A stretch of 64,000 bases of DNA from Salinicoccus sp. Bachu38. GTDB taxonomy: Bacteria; Bacillota; Bacilli; Staphylococcales; Salinicoccaceae. The translations under genes were made by a program, and so were the position numbers. Shown piece after piece: positions 15,890 through 24,992 of this stretch (the stretch's first letter is position 1; each line of letters begins with the position of its first letter). Below the pieces are notes generated by a model. It was given only the letters and a program-made list of their open reading frames with translations, had not been told where the DNA came from and made no database searches. Location: assembly GCF_038561955.2 (NCBI RefSeq), contig NZ_CP138333.2:124001-188000 (forward strand), in the 5' to 3' direction.

Positions 15890-16228
15890 ATGACAAGGCA
15901 ATGGATCAAAGTTGTAATTGCAAGTGCTTTTGAAGTGGGTTGGGTGGTCGGTCTCACTCATTCGACGACATGGTATGAATGGATTGGCACCCTGATTGCC
16001 ATCTTTGTGAGCTTCTATCTGATGATCGATGCAGGCAAATATCTGCCGGTTGGCACGGTTTACGCTGTCTTTGTCGGTTTGGGCGCCTTCGGAACGGTGT
16101 TTTCGGAAATCATTCTTTTCGGGGAACCTTTTGTGCCCCTTAAGATTGTTCTGATTTCACTCATACTTGTTGGTGTCATCGGGTTGAAAATTGTGACGGA
16201 TGAAAATACGGATGGGGAGGCAGGATGA
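15890..16228 (+). CDS. ykkC: SMR exporter subunit (YkkC-like), guanidinium export
   Basis: A 112-residue four-helix small multidrug resistance protein. The membrane-embedded glutamate is in AFEVGWVVGL (helix 1), followed by the GTVYAVFVGLGAFG signature. Under a guanidine riboswitch and paired with a second SMR gene overlapping by 4 bases, it is expected to work as one half of a heteromeric guanidinium/H+ antiporter of the Gdx type. AGGAGG ribosome site. The helix-1 motif EVGW is Gdx-like. Confidence 0.9.
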   Translation: MTRQWIKVVIASAFEVGWVVGLTHSTTWYEWIGTLIAIFVSFYLMIDAGKYLPVGTVYAVFVGLGAFGTVFSEIILFGEPFVPLKIVLISLILVGVIGLKIVTDENTDGEAG

Positions 16229-16545
16229 ATATGGCGTGGGTTTCACTTATTGTAGCAGGGCTGTTTGAAGTGTGCGGTGTGCTTTCGATAAATAAGCTGC
16301 ATAAGGACAAGTCCCTATTCTCCCTAATTCTGTTGCTGACATGTTTCGGTTTGTCCTTTTTCTTCCTGTCGATTGCACTTGAAGTATTGCCGATGGGGAC
16401 CACCTATGCAGTATGGACAGGCATAGGGGCCTCTGGAGGTGCATTGCTCGGCATGGTGTTCTTCGGGGAATCGAAGGATTGGAAACGCATCTTCTTCATT
16501 ATGCTCATCATCTTTGCTGTAGTCGGATTGAAGCTGATTTCCTGA
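16225..16545 (+). CDS. ykkD: SMR exporter subunit (YkkD-like), guanidinium export
   Basis: A 106-residue SMR protein, second half of the pair. Helix-1 glutamate in AGLFEVCGVLSINKL, then LPMGTTYAVWTGIGASGG. Overlaps the first gene by ATGA, ensuring equal translation. The two subunits presumably insert in opposite orientation to form the dual-topology dimer. It ends 5 bases from the end of the convergent lysR gene with no terminator visible. Confidence 0.9.
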   Translation: MNMAWVSLIVAGLFEVCGVLSINKLHKDKSLFSLILLLTCFGLSFFFLSIALEVLPMGTTYAVWTGIGASGGALLGMVFFGESKDWKRIFFIMLIIFAVVGLKLIS

Positions 16546-16550
16546 TGCAC

Positions 16551-17441
16551 TCAATGTGAAACTTCGTGGGACTCAATACTCGTTTCGTTGAGCAGCCTGA
16601 GCAAGGCGAGTGTGCTGGTTGATTGGAATCGGACATCCGGTGTAAGCAGATAGAAGTGCCTGTCGATTGCCATGTCATTGTAATTGATGTGCTGCAACCG
16701 GCCTGTTTCGAGCTCATGCTGGATGGTGTGCTTCGACAGTAGCGAAAGGCCGATGCCGCTTGCTACAGCATTCTTGATTGCCTGGGTGCTGCTTAAAGTG
16801 ATTGTTTTGGGATGAATGCCGAGGCGTTCGAGAACCTGCTCCTGATAGTGCCGGGTACCGGAGCCTTCTTCGCGGATCAGCCAAGTCGTCTCCTCCAGTG
16901 TCTGGAGTGTGGGAGAAGCGGGAAATGTGGCGTCGCCTATGATATGCATTGCATCTTTGAGAAGCCGGGTGATATTGACTTTTGTATCGGTGATCTCATC
17001 TTCAATGATGCCTATGTCGAGGTCAGAGGATTTTATACCATGCATGATGGCTGCCGAATTGCTGATATGGACTTCGGGTATGATTCCGGGGTGTTTTTTT
17101 ACGAGTCTTGCAAGTATTGAAGGAAGAATATACTCTCCATACGTATAGCTCGCGCCAATATGAATCGGTCCTTTCGTCTCTTCCTGGAGGTCATGGATGA
17201 GGTGATGCATCCTTGACTCGAGAGACATCATTTCTTTGGCGTGATGATAATATATCTCTCCGGCGGGATTCAGTCTGATGCCCCGGGTGGACCGCTCAAT
17301 CAACGTAATATCAAGCTCTTCTTCAAGCTGTTTGATATAGCCCGACACTGCAGGCTGTGTCATGTGAAGCATACTCGCCGCTCGGGTAAAACTTCTTTCT
17401 TCAACAACTGCGACGAACACCCGCGCTACCTGGTTGATCAT
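16551..17441 (-). CDS. LysR-family regulator (CysL/YeiE-like)
   Basis: A 296-residue LysR regulator: N-terminal winged HTH with RSFTRAASMLHMTQPAVSGYIKQLEEELDITLIERSTRGIRL, then a periplasmic-binding-like effector domain. It is divergent from a YeiH-family transporter gene, the usual genetic partner of YeiE/CysL-type regulators. It probably controls the transporter in response to sulfite or a related sulfur ligand, which would connect with the cst module; that ligand is inference. Confidence 0.88.
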   Translation of the reverse strand: MINQVARVFVAVVEERSFTRAASMLHMTQPAVSGYIKQLEEELDITLIERSTRGIRLNPAGEIYYHHAKEMMSLESRMHHLIHDLQEETKGPIHIGASYTYGEYILPSILARLVKKHPGIIPEVHISNSAAIMHGIKSSDLDIGIIEDEITDTKVNITRLLKDAMHIIGDATFPASPTLQTLEETTWLIREEGSGTRHYQEQVLERLGIHPKTITLSSTQAIKNAVASGIGLSLLSKHTIQHELETGRLQHINYNDMAIDRHFYLLTPDVRFQSTSTLALLRLLNETSIESHEVSH

Positions 17442-17456
17442 GTAAAAACCCTTTCC

Positions 17457-17472
17457 ATAACCTATTAGTTAT
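17457..17472. promoter_or_regulatory. Candidate LysR operator
   Basis: Inverted repeat ATAAC-N6-GTTAT in the 102-base divergent region, matching the T-N11-A pattern of LysR sites and lying just outside the lysR start codon. Confidence 0.5.
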
Positions 17473-17543
17473 AATTAACATAATTATATACTATTTCACT
17501 TATGCTTCCTACCGCCCTATCATGAAGTACGGAGGCGAATATT

Positions 17544-18533
17544 ATGGGGGCTGAAAAACCACAATTTTGGTATGGGATTCTTTTTACATTCAGCATAGCG
17601 GTATTCAGCTTTGGAATCGCCCAATTGCCGGGATTCACCTATGTTGGGCCACTGGCGACTGCAATCATACTTGCATTCATATACAGACAGATTTTCGGCT
17701 ATCCTGACAGGCTGAGATCGGGTATACAATTTTCAGCAAAGATACTGCTGCGTGCTGCAATCATCCTATATGGTCTGAAACTCAATATAGATACTGTATT
17801 CAGCGAAGGTCTGCCACTCTTGATGAAATCAGCGATCGTCATTGCTCTGGCCATCCTTCTGTCTTATACTTTGGCTAAAATATTCAAAGCCGATATGACC
17901 CTCTCCATGCTGCTGGGGGTCGGGACGGGGGTGTGCGGTGCCGCTGCCATTGCTGCAGTTGCTCCCATCATCAAAGCGAAGGATGAAGATACGGCGGTGA
18001 GTGTAGGCATCATTGCATTGCTCGGAACAGTGTTTTCAATCGCCTATCTCATCGTGCGTCCATATCTGCCGATAGATGATGTTGCATATGGGGTGTGGTC
18101 GGGCCTGAGCCTGCACGAACTTGCGCATGTAGCGCTTGCTGCAGAACCCGCTGGTGAAGAGTCGTTGGCATTTGCATTGCTCGCCAAGCTTTCGAGGGTC
18201 TTTCTGCTCGTGCCTTTATGCTTCGTTTTCATCTGGTATATGAGGCGGAAACAGAGCAGGACAGGAGAAGCCAAAGTGGCTTTTCCATACTTCCTCATCG
18301 GGTTCATAGTGATGAGCCTGTTGAACAGTTATGTATTGGGGGATATTGTGAGTTTGTCTGAAGGGTTCATGACTTTCATCTCCCATCTGACCACAGTGCT
18401 TCTGACGATGGCGATGATTGCACTTGGGCTGAACATCAATATGAGGGATATGGCCGGCCGTGCATCAAGACCATTTGGAATCATACTCCTTGTTTCCATA
18501 TTGCTTTCCATAACTGTATATATTATAAAATAA
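17544..18533 (+). CDS. YeiH-family (UPF0324) membrane transporter
   Basis: A 329-residue protein with nine or ten membrane helices. Signature stretches are YGLKLNIDTVF, LGVGTGVCGAAAIAAVAPIIKAKDEDTAVSVG and SLHELAHVALAA. YeiH/PSE-family proteins are putative sulfate or sulfite exporters and are usually next to a LysR regulator of the CysL/YeiE type, as here. Length is usual for the family. Followed by a strong terminator. Confidence 0.87.
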   Translation: MGAEKPQFWYGILFTFSIAVFSFGIAQLPGFTYVGPLATAIILAFIYRQIFGYPDRLRSGIQFSAKILLRAAIILYGLKLNIDTVFSEGLPLLMKSAIVIALAILLSYTLAKIFKADMTLSMLLGVGTGVCGAAAIAAVAPIIKAKDEDTAVSVGIIALLGTVFSIAYLIVRPYLPIDDVAYGVWSGLSLHELAHVALAAEPAGEESLAFALLAKLSRVFLLVPLCFVFIWYMRRKQSRTGEAKVAFPYFLIGFIVMSLLNSYVLGDIVSLSEGFMTFISHLTTVLLTMAMIALGLNINMRDMAGRASRPFGIILLVSILLSITVYIIK

Positions 18534-18561
18534 AACCGTTTCCTGGAGGGGAAACGGTTTT
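18532..18561. terminator. Bidirectional terminator
   Basis: Stem AAAACCGTTTCC / GGAAACGGTTTT between convergent genes. Confidence 0.88.
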
Positions 18562-18564
18562 ATT

Positions 18565-18915
18565 CTAGGAGAGATATTGTTCGACACTGTCGTTATTTGT
18601 AACGATCAGGAACACCTTTCCTTCGTCCATTTCACTTTCATAGCTTTCAGCTTCGGATTCTGAAAAGCCGAGGTTCTGAAGCTGTTTACGGAGAAGGTCG
18701 CCTTTTTTCTCAAATGTTGATTTCACTGCTTCGCCGACGCCCATTTCACTGAGACCCACCGTGCTGATGCCTGCGTTGTCTGCAATGCGCTTAGTGCGGT
18801 CATCATCGTGGGAGATGACATAGATGTCATCTGCGCTTACATCTTTGGAAGTGAGTTTACTAACATCATCTTGGAGTGCTTCGTCATTCGTATACGGTTT
18901 GATGAATGGTTTCAT
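18565..18915 (-). CDS. General stress protein 17M-like (YflT family)
   Basis: A 116-residue protein of the heat-induced stress protein YflT/GSP17M family: N-terminal VKPYTND-like strand, VSADDIYVISHDDDRTKRIADNAGIS, then AVKSTFEKKGDLLRKQLQNLGFSESEAESYESEMDEGKVFLIV, which is diagnostic. Exact function is unknown. A sigma-B-type promoter lies about 50 bases upstream, consistent with the known stress regulon membership of this family. Good AGGAGG ribosome site. Confidence 0.85.
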   Translation of the reverse strand: MKPFIKPYTNDEALQDDVSKLTSKDVSADDIYVISHDDDRTKRIADNAGISTVGLSEMGVGEAVKSTFEKKGDLLRKQLQNLGFSESEAESYESEMDEGKVFLIVTNNDSVEQYLS

Positions 18916-18965
18916 GTGTATGATTCCTCCTATGAATGTATTGATATTGACGATTCAAAAGAATA

Positions 18966-18990
18966 ATTCCCCTTTATTTTCTTGTTAAAC
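18966..18990 (-). promoter_or_regulatory. Sigma-B promoter of the GSP17M-like gene
   Basis: Minus strand GTTTAA (complement of 18985-18990), 13-base spacer, GGGAAT (complement of 18966-18971): a full match to the Firmicute sigma-B consensus GTTTAA-N12-14-GGGWAW. Confidence 0.8.
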
Positions 18991-19069
18991 ATGGCTGCAT
19001 TGACAAATGACGGTAAAGTATTTAGTATTGCAATGTTGTAAAACTCTGATGATCGGAAGGTGACTCTGT

Positions 19070-20380
19070 TTGAATGCGGTCCTGATAGCGGTTTTTGTAA
19101 TGATTTTATTAAGTCTTTTCAGATTGAATGTAGTACTGGCACTATTTATCGGCGCACTCGCTGGCGGAGTGGTTGCAGGTATGGGGTATGGTGAAGTCAT
19201 CACCGTATTTACGGAAGGTATTGTAGGGGGAGCGGAAATTGCACTCAGCTATGCGCTCCTCGGTGGATTTGCTGCGCTGATTGCGTACAGTGGCATTACA
19301 GAAGTATTGGTAGGCTTCATAATCAAGGCGCTGAAGAAAGAGCAGTCCAAAAAAGCGCGGATCATTGCGAAGGTATCGATCATAGTCGCTCTCCTTGCGG
19401 TATCGATCATGAGTCAGAACCTCATCCCGGTCCATATTGCATTTATCCCCATCCTCATTCCACCGCTGCTCAGCCTGATGAACGAACTCGGTTTCGACCG
19501 GCGTCTCATTGCAGTTGTACTGACTTTTGGCCTGACCTTCCCCTATGTCCTTTTCCCGATCGGTTTTGGCCAGATATTCCAGAATACGATTGTGACAGGA
19601 TTCGAGTCTGCAGGGATGGACATTGCCTTCGGGGAAGTGGCACCTGCACTCGTCATTCCTGCGAGCGGCTTTGTCGTCGGTCTGGTTCTGGCGTTGTTCT
19701 ACTATAGGAAGAACCGGCGGTATGAAACCAAAGACATCGCTTCTGAAAGTGTTGCAGAGGTGAATGTCAAGACAGTTTCCATTGCTGTGATTGCAATTGT
19801 TGCGACGTTTGGTGTCCAGATTCTGACGGATTCCATGATATTTGGCGCATTGGCGGGAATCATGGTCTTCTTCCTGTCTTTCCAGTTCAAATGGAGCAGG
19901 CTGGACAATGAACTGGTCAATGGAATCAAAATGATGGCCTACATCGGAATCGTCATGCTGGCTGCCAATGGCTTTGCTGCTGTCATTTCAGAGACCGGGC
20001 ATGTGAGTCCACTCGTCGATGGCATTGCGAATATCCTCTCGGATCAGAAGATACTGGTAGTCACTTCCATGCTGTTTGTAGGACTGGTAGTGACGATGGG
20101 AATCGGATCCTCCTTCGCTACCATTCCGATCATCGCGAGCATCTTCATTCCGATGGGAATGGAACTTGGACTGTCGATACCGGCCATCATTGCTATCATT
20201 GGTACTGCAGGTGCCCTGGGTGATGCCGGCTCACCAGCTTCCGACTCGACACTTGGGCCGACGGCCGGACTCGCTGCCGACGGTCAGCATAACCATATAT
20301 GGGATACCTGTGTGCCGACTTTCGTATTCCTGAATATACCTGTCCTGATTGCAGGATTTTTTGCAGGTATGATCCTATAA
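19070..20380 (+). CDS. Na+/H+ antiporter-family protein (YuiF/NhaC-like)
   Basis: A 436-residue protein with eleven to twelve membrane helices and an internal pseudo-repeat. Motifs include SQNLIPVHIAFIPILIPPLL, ATIPIIASIFIPMG and GDAGSPASDSTLGPTAGL, characteristic of the ion-transporter/Na+-H+ antiporter family containing YuiF. Role in sodium or amino-acid exchange is inferred. TTG start 19070 with GGAAGGTGA ribosome site. Confidence 0.85.
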   Translation: MNAVLIAVFVMILLSLFRLNVVLALFIGALAGGVVAGMGYGEVITVFTEGIVGGAEIALSYALLGGFAALIAYSGITEVLVGFIIKALKKEQSKKARIIAKVSIIVALLAVSIMSQNLIPVHIAFIPILIPPLLSLMNELGFDRRLIAVVLTFGLTFPYVLFPIGFGQIFQNTIVTGFESAGMDIAFGEVAPALVIPASGFVVGLVLALFYYRKNRRYETKDIASESVAEVNVKTVSIAVIAIVATFGVQILTDSMIFGALAGIMVFFLSFQFKWSRLDNELVNGIKMMAYIGIVMLAANGFAAVISETGHVSPLVDGIANILSDQKILVVTSMLFVGLVVTMGIGSSFATIPIIASIFIPMGMELGLSIPAIIAIIGTAGALGDAGSPASDSTLGPTAGLAADGQHNHIWDTCVPTFVFLNIPVLIAGFFAGMIL

Positions 20381-20385
20381 CATTT

Positions 20386-20422
20386 AAAATCCATCCGGAG
20401 CTTAGGCTTCGGGTGGATTTAT
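20386..20422 (+). terminator. Weak terminator after the antiporter gene
   Basis: Stem AAATCCATCCG / CGGGTGGATTT, but no long T-run follows. Confidence 0.45.
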
Positions 20423-20444
20423 AACATCCAGAAAAGGTGAGAAC

Positions 20445-21814
20445 ATGTACCATACAGAGTCCAAAAGAGAAATGTACAAACAATTCATCAGAATACTGTG
20501 GCCGATCATGATCACCCAGGTGCTTCTCTATTCCATGAACCTGATTGATACGATGATGTCAGGGAGGTCAGGGGTGGACGACCTGGCTGGTGTAGCCATC
20601 GGGTCAAGTTTCTGGGCGCCCGTTTCCACAGGGATCAATGGAATCCTGCTGGCCGTCACCGCCATCGTCGCTCAGCTGCTGGGCGCGGGAAAGAAAGAGG
20701 CGATGCGCCATAATGTCCAGCAGGCAATCTATGTAGCAGTGGCGCTCACGGCCATCGTCCTATTGATCGGCATGTTTTTTCTGGATGATGTGCTGGACAT
20801 CATGGGGCTGGAGAGGTCCGTCCATCATATAGCCTACTACTATCTTGTTGGTCTATCCACCGGTACGTTGCCATTATTCTTTTTTGGAGTACTGAGAAAT
20901 TTCGTTGATGCACAAGGGTTTACAAGAATATCGCTATACGTTATAACGACGTCGTTGCCTTTGAACATATTCTTCAACTATGCTTTAATTTTCGGAAACT
21001 TCGGCTTTCCGGAACTCGGAGCATCGGTGCCGGTTATGCGACATCCATCACCTACTGGCTCATGTTCCTCCTCATATCCCTCATGGTCATGAGAGTCAAT
21101 CCACTAAAGGGATTCTACATATTCAGAGAATGGTCCCGGCCGTTGGCCGGCACCATAAGACACCATTTGGCCGTAGGGGTGCCGATCGGTGTACTCATAT
21201 TTGTAGAGACCAGCATCTTTTCCATGATGACCCTCCTTATCGGAGTGATGTTTACCACAAATATCATCGCAGCCAACCAGGTGGTACTCAATTTTACTAC
21301 GATGCTGTTCATGCTGCCACTCAGTATATCCATGGCAATGACCATTGTAATCGGGTTTAGTGCTGGAGGCGGGCGACATGAGGATGCAAGGCGTTATAAA
21401 ATAATGGGAGTCGTTTCAAGTCTCGGACTTGTTGGCGCCGCTTCCATCTTTCTTTACTTCTTCAGGGAGCCCATTTCATACCTGTATACGGATGATCCAG
21501 AAGTGGTGGCCGTTACAATGCCGTTATTCCTGTTTGCCATCATCTACCAGTTCTCCGATGCTCTGCAGGCGACTTTCCAGGGGATACTGAGAGGATACAA
21601 GGATGTCGTCCTGCCTTCAGTCATCGCCATTGTTTCCTACTGGCTGGTCGGCATGGTGGCGGGATATTTGTTGGCTTCCCGGACCGGTCTTGAGGTCTAT
21701 GGCTTTTGGGTCGGCATCTCCATCGGTCTTACGTCTGCAGCCATCGGTTTTTATGTCCGCTTGAAACATATTGAAAATAAAAATATGTTTAACGCCTCCC
21801 AAAATGCGCAATAA
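20445..21814 (+). pseudogene. MATE-family efflux transporter with a frameshift
   Basis: Two overlapping reading frames together encode one complete MATE exporter (about 456 residues). The first frame covers 20445-~21020 (IRILWPIMITQVLLYSMNLIDTMMSGR, INGILLAVTAIVAQLLGAGK, ending at FGFPELG). The second resumes at about 21022 (IGAGYATSITYWLMFLL...) to 21814. One missing base, most simply a G in GGAGCATCGG at 21018-21027, explains the break. Either the gene is inactive or this is an assembly error. Ribosome site AAGGTGAG and both halves are otherwise well preserved, which points to a recent event or sequencing error. Confidence 0.85.
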
Positions 21815-21848
21815 GTAGATATAAGCAAGATGGAAGGGGAGTAGGATT

Positions 21849-22736
21849 ATGGACAATTTGAATAATCCAAAATATAAGTACTTTGATGATAAATTCAGCA
21901 AACAGGAACAATCATACCCGGGCGTCCAGAATGAGATGACCCCGGTACCCGACTGTGGGGAGGAATCCTATAAAGGCAGCGACAGGCTGACAGGAAGAAA
22001 GGCCCTCGTTACCGGAGGGGATTCCGGAATCGGACGTGCCGCAGCCATTGCGTATGCCAAAGAAGGCGCGGACGTTGCCATCAGCTATCTGCCGGATGAA
22101 GAGTCGGATGCCCAGGAAGTCAAAGAAGTGATCGAGGCGACAGGAAGGAAAGCAGTTCTTCTGCCAGGAGATCTTCGGGACGAATCTTTTGCAAGACAGC
22201 TCGTCCATGACGCAGCCAAAGAGCTGGGGGGGCTGGACACCCTGGTGATGAATGCGGGGATGCAACAGTATATAAATGATATAAAAGGCCTGAAGACACA
22301 ACAGCTTCAGGATACTTTCACCATCAATGTATTCTCGAACGTATGGATGCTTCAGGAAGCACTGGATCACCTGCCTGAAGGCGGCAGTGTAATCATCACA
22401 ACTTCCGTGCAGGCTTTCAGTCCGGCATCCCTTCTGGCGGATTATGCAATGACGAAGAGCGCCCAGGTGTCATTCATCGTTTCGATGGCACAGAAGCTCG
22501 GACAGAAAGGCATCCGGGTAAATGGCGTAGCACCCGGACCAGTATGGACGGCGTTGCAGATTTCAGGAGGCCAGCCGCCGGAAAACATCCCGGAATTCGG
22601 CCAGAATACACCACTGCAACGCGCCGGGCAGCCGGTTGAACTGTCGGATACCTATGTATTGCTCGCTTCAGACAGTGGCAGCTATATCACAGGTCAGGTA
22701 TTCGGAGTGACAGGCGGAATGCCGATCAATATGTAG
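21849..22736 (+). CDS. SDR-family oxidoreductase (YhxC/YdaD-like)
   Basis: A 295-residue short-chain dehydrogenase with a ~45-residue N-terminal extension ([20 protein letters not shown]), typical of the general-stress SDR group YdaD/Yhx[23 protein letters not shown] binds NAD(P); NAGMQ and the S...YAMTKSA catalytic pair (YxxxK) are present, then [12 protein letters not shown]. Substrate unknown. Followed by a strong terminator. Confidence 0.9.
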   Translation: MDNLNNPKYKYFDDKFSKQEQSYPGVQNEMTPVPDCGEESYKGSDRLTGRKALVTGGDSGIGRAAAIAYAKEGADVAISYLPDEESDAQEVKEVIEATGRKAVLLPGDLRDESFARQLVHDAAKELGGLDTLVMNAGMQQYINDIKGLKTQQLQDTFTINVFSNVWMLQEALDHLPEGGSVIITTSVQAFSPASLLADYAMTKSAQVSFIVSMAQKLGQKGIRVNGVAPGPVWTALQISGGQPPENIPEFGQNTPLQRAGQPVELSDTYVLLASDSGSYITGQVFGVTGGMPINM

Positions 22737-22758
22737 GCACGAAAAGCATGAGGAAATC

Positions 22759-22800
22759 AAAAAGGCCCCATCTGGACTTCGTCCAGATGGGGCCTTTTTG
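22759..22800. terminator. Bidirectional terminator
   Basis: Stem AAAAAGGCCCCATCTGGAC / GTCCAGATGGGGCCTTTTT between convergent genes. Confidence 0.92.
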
Positions 22801-22802
22801 AT

Positions 22803-24161
22803 TCATCTCCAAATATACCTGATCATTTTACCGAATAGCTTGGCATCGGGATATCTGAAAGGAAAATCGAAGCATGTCGTCTGATTCAGAATGCTTTTTT
22901 CGTGCGTGAAAGTATCGAATGAGTACTTTCCATGATACCTTCCCATGCCACTATTGCCGCGTCCGCCGAAAGGAAGGTGTGGGTTGACGAGGTGGAAGAC
23001 GGTGTCGTTTACAGCACCTCCGCCGAACGGTACAGATTGGATGACGTTTCCAGCTTCGGCTTTGTTCCCGGTAAATACATACAGAGCCAATGGATCGGGC
23101 AGGTCCCTGACATCCAGTATCGCCTTATCAAGGGAATCGAATTCGAGTACAGGCAAGACGGGACCGAAAATCTCTTCCTGCATCGCATCGTGTCCAAAGT
23201 CCACATTATCGATGATTGTCGGTTCTATGGAAAGAGTGGAAGGGTCTGCATGCCCCCCGTGGACCACATCACCCTGAATCAGATCTTTAACACGTTCAAA
23301 GTGCTTTTCACTGACTATGCGCATATAGCCTCCATTCCTGAAAGGCTCCTCATAAAATTTTTCAGTGTAATATTTCATATGACGGATCAGCTCCTGTTTG
23401 ATGGAAGCATGCGCATAGACAAAATCCGGAGCCACACAAGTCTGGCCGGCATTGATGAACTTGCCCCATACAATCCTTTTGGCTGCAAGTTTCACATTGG
23501 CATTTTTTGTCACGATGGCTGGCGATTTTCCTCCGAGTTCAAGAGTGACAGGTGTAAGATGCTGCGCGGCTTTCTCCATGACGATCTTCCCTATATGGGA
23601 ACTTCCTGTATAGAAGATATAGTTGAAGGGCAGGTTGAGGAGACTCTGGTTTGTCTCTATGCCCCCTTCTACGGAAGCGACATATTTCTCGGGGAACGCC
23701 AGGGATATGATATCGCTGATTACCCGACTGATGGCCGGTGTATGTTCCGACGGTTTGAGAATGGCGGTGTTGCCTGCACTGATTGCACCAATCAGAGGGC
23801 CGATGGCCAGGTTAAATGGATAATTCCATGGTGAAATGATCAATGTGACGCCATAAGGTTCCTTATGGATTTTTGAAGTTGAACCGATGTGGCTTACAGG
23901 TGTTTTCACCTTTTCTGTTTCTGCCCATTTTTTGAGATGCCTCATGGAGAGATTGAGATCATTGTAGACATATCCTATTTCGGTCAGATATCCTTCAGTT
24001 TCTCCTTTATTCAAGTCCGTTTTCATGGCTTTAAGCAAAGCATCTTCATAATAACGGATAGCTCTTTTCAATTGTTTAAGCGATTCGATTCTGAACGGGA
24101 GGCTCCTCGTTCTTTCAGACTGGTAAAATTGCTTCTGTCTATTGAATAACGACTCATACAT
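22803..24161 (-). CDS. Aldehyde dehydrogenase (class 3-like)
   Basis: A 452-residue NAD(P)-dependent aldehyde dehydrogenase of the shorter class-3/AldH group. General base glutamate in LELGGKSPAIV, catalytic cysteine in NAGQTCVAPDFV, cofactor loop FTGSSHIGKIV. It resembles fatty-aldehyde-type enzymes such as staphylococcal AldA2-like proteins; the C-terminus carries a hydrophobic/basic stretch (LFGKMIRYIWR) that may touch membrane. ATG 24161 is preferred to GTG 24170 because GAGGAG lies 8 bases from it. Confidence 0.92.
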   Translation of the reverse strand: MYESLFNRQKQFYQSERTRSLPFRIESLKQLKRAIRYYEDALLKAMKTDLNKGETEGYLTEIGYVYNDLNLSMRHLKKWAETEKVKTPVSHIGSTSKIHKEPYGVTLIISPWNYPFNLAIGPLIGAISAGNTAILKPSEHTPAISRVISDIISLAFPEKYVASVEGGIETNQSLLNLPFNYIFYTGSSHIGKIVMEKAAQHLTPVTLELGGKSPAIVTKNANVKLAAKRIVWGKFINAGQTCVAPDFVYAHASIKQELIRHMKYYTEKFYEEPFRNGGYMRIVSEKHFERVKDLIQGDVVHGGHADPSTLSIEPTIIDNVDFGHDAMQEEIFGPVLPVLEFDSLDKAILDVRDLPDPLALYVFTGNKAEAGNVIQSVPFGGGAVNDTVFHLVNPHLPFGGRGNSGMGRYHGKYSFDTFTHEKSILNQTTCFDFPFRYPDAKLFGKMIRYIWR

Positions 24162-24378
24162 TTTAATCACTCCTCATTTTTATATATGTACCCCGATAAG
24201 TATGGAATATGTACTCTCCCCTTATTGAACAGCCCATATCACCTTACAACATTTTGAATACTCAATTTAATTAACACTGCTTTACAGAATGATAAAGTTT
24301 CATATGGTTTGTGTAAAAATGATTGCTTTTTATCGAAATGGCACTATACTTAATTTACTACAGGAAAAAGGTGATCAA

Positions 24379-24555
24379 ATGGAGACGAGATTGAAAATAT
24401 TGGAAGGTAGACTGACAGCCTACCAATTGAGCGAAGCCCTGGGCATCCCGATGGAAATGGCACAAAGTCTCCTGAACGAAGAAGTGGCAGTCGAGCAGCT
24501 TGATGAAGCAGTCAAAGCAAAGATCACTGGATTGGAAAGTGCTCTGTTCAACTAG
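24379..24555 (+). CDS. Mini helix-turn-helix-like protein, copy 1 (58 aa)
   Basis: A 58-residue acidic helical protein, METRLKILEGRLTAYQLSEA..., preceded by AAGGTGATC. The segment LTAYQLSEALGIPMEMAQSLLNEE looks like a short HTH (tri-helical) fold; no basic recognition helix is obvious. A second, homologous gene lies 140 bases downstream (24695-24877). Promoter: TTGCTT/TATACT at about 24326-24353. No known family recognised. Confidence 0.65.
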   Translation: METRLKILEGRLTAYQLSEALGIPMEMAQSLLNEEVAVEQLDEAVKAKITGLESALFN

Positions 24556-24694
24556 CAGAGTTGTAATGTTTCACTGTACATGTTCATCTCATTTCATAGG
24601 AAACTGTTTGAATGCAATTCACATTCATTGTTTAATCCACTTCCTGTGATATAATTAACTTTAGTTTGATTAATTGGTTGAGGAAGGTGAATGC

Positions 24695-24877
24695 ATGGAT
24701 ATTGGTTTGAATTTTGAATTAATGACTGAAAAGTTAACTGCTTACCAGATAAGCAGGGCTGTGGATATCTCCATTGATCAGGCTCAATCAATTATAGACG
24801 GACAGGTCGATATTGATGACCTGGACCAAGAGACGATAGACAAACTTAAAAATTTGAATGATAAACTGATGAACTGA
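24695..24877 (+). CDS. Mini helix-turn-helix-like protein, copy 2 (60 aa)
   Basis: A 60-residue paralogue of the preceding gene: both share LTAYQ, then S, A, I, AQS, V and LD at the same spacing. ATG 24695 follows GAGGAAGGTGA. It has its own promoter (TTGTTT-N16-TATAAT ending near 24657) and a terminator, so the two copies are separately expressed. Acidic overall, probably a small protein-binding or DNA-mimic/adaptor module; function unknown. Confidence 0.65.
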   Translation: MDIGLNFELMTEKLTAYQISRAVDISIDQAQSIIDGQVDIDDLDQETIDKLKNLNDKLMN

Positions 24878-24907
24878 GGTAGGCGGCAGCCGATCTCAGT
24901 TTATTTT
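24872..24907 (+). terminator. Terminator after mini-protein copy 2
   Basis: Stem AACTGAG / CTCAGTT with an additional GGCGGCAGCC apical part, followed by TATTTTAT; contains the stop codon. Confidence 0.6.
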
Positions 24908-24992
24908 ATACAACTTTAGGCGGTTTAATTCAAATCATGCAGATGGTAACATATAATACACACTTAAATATATGTATAAAGGAGCCTTTCCA

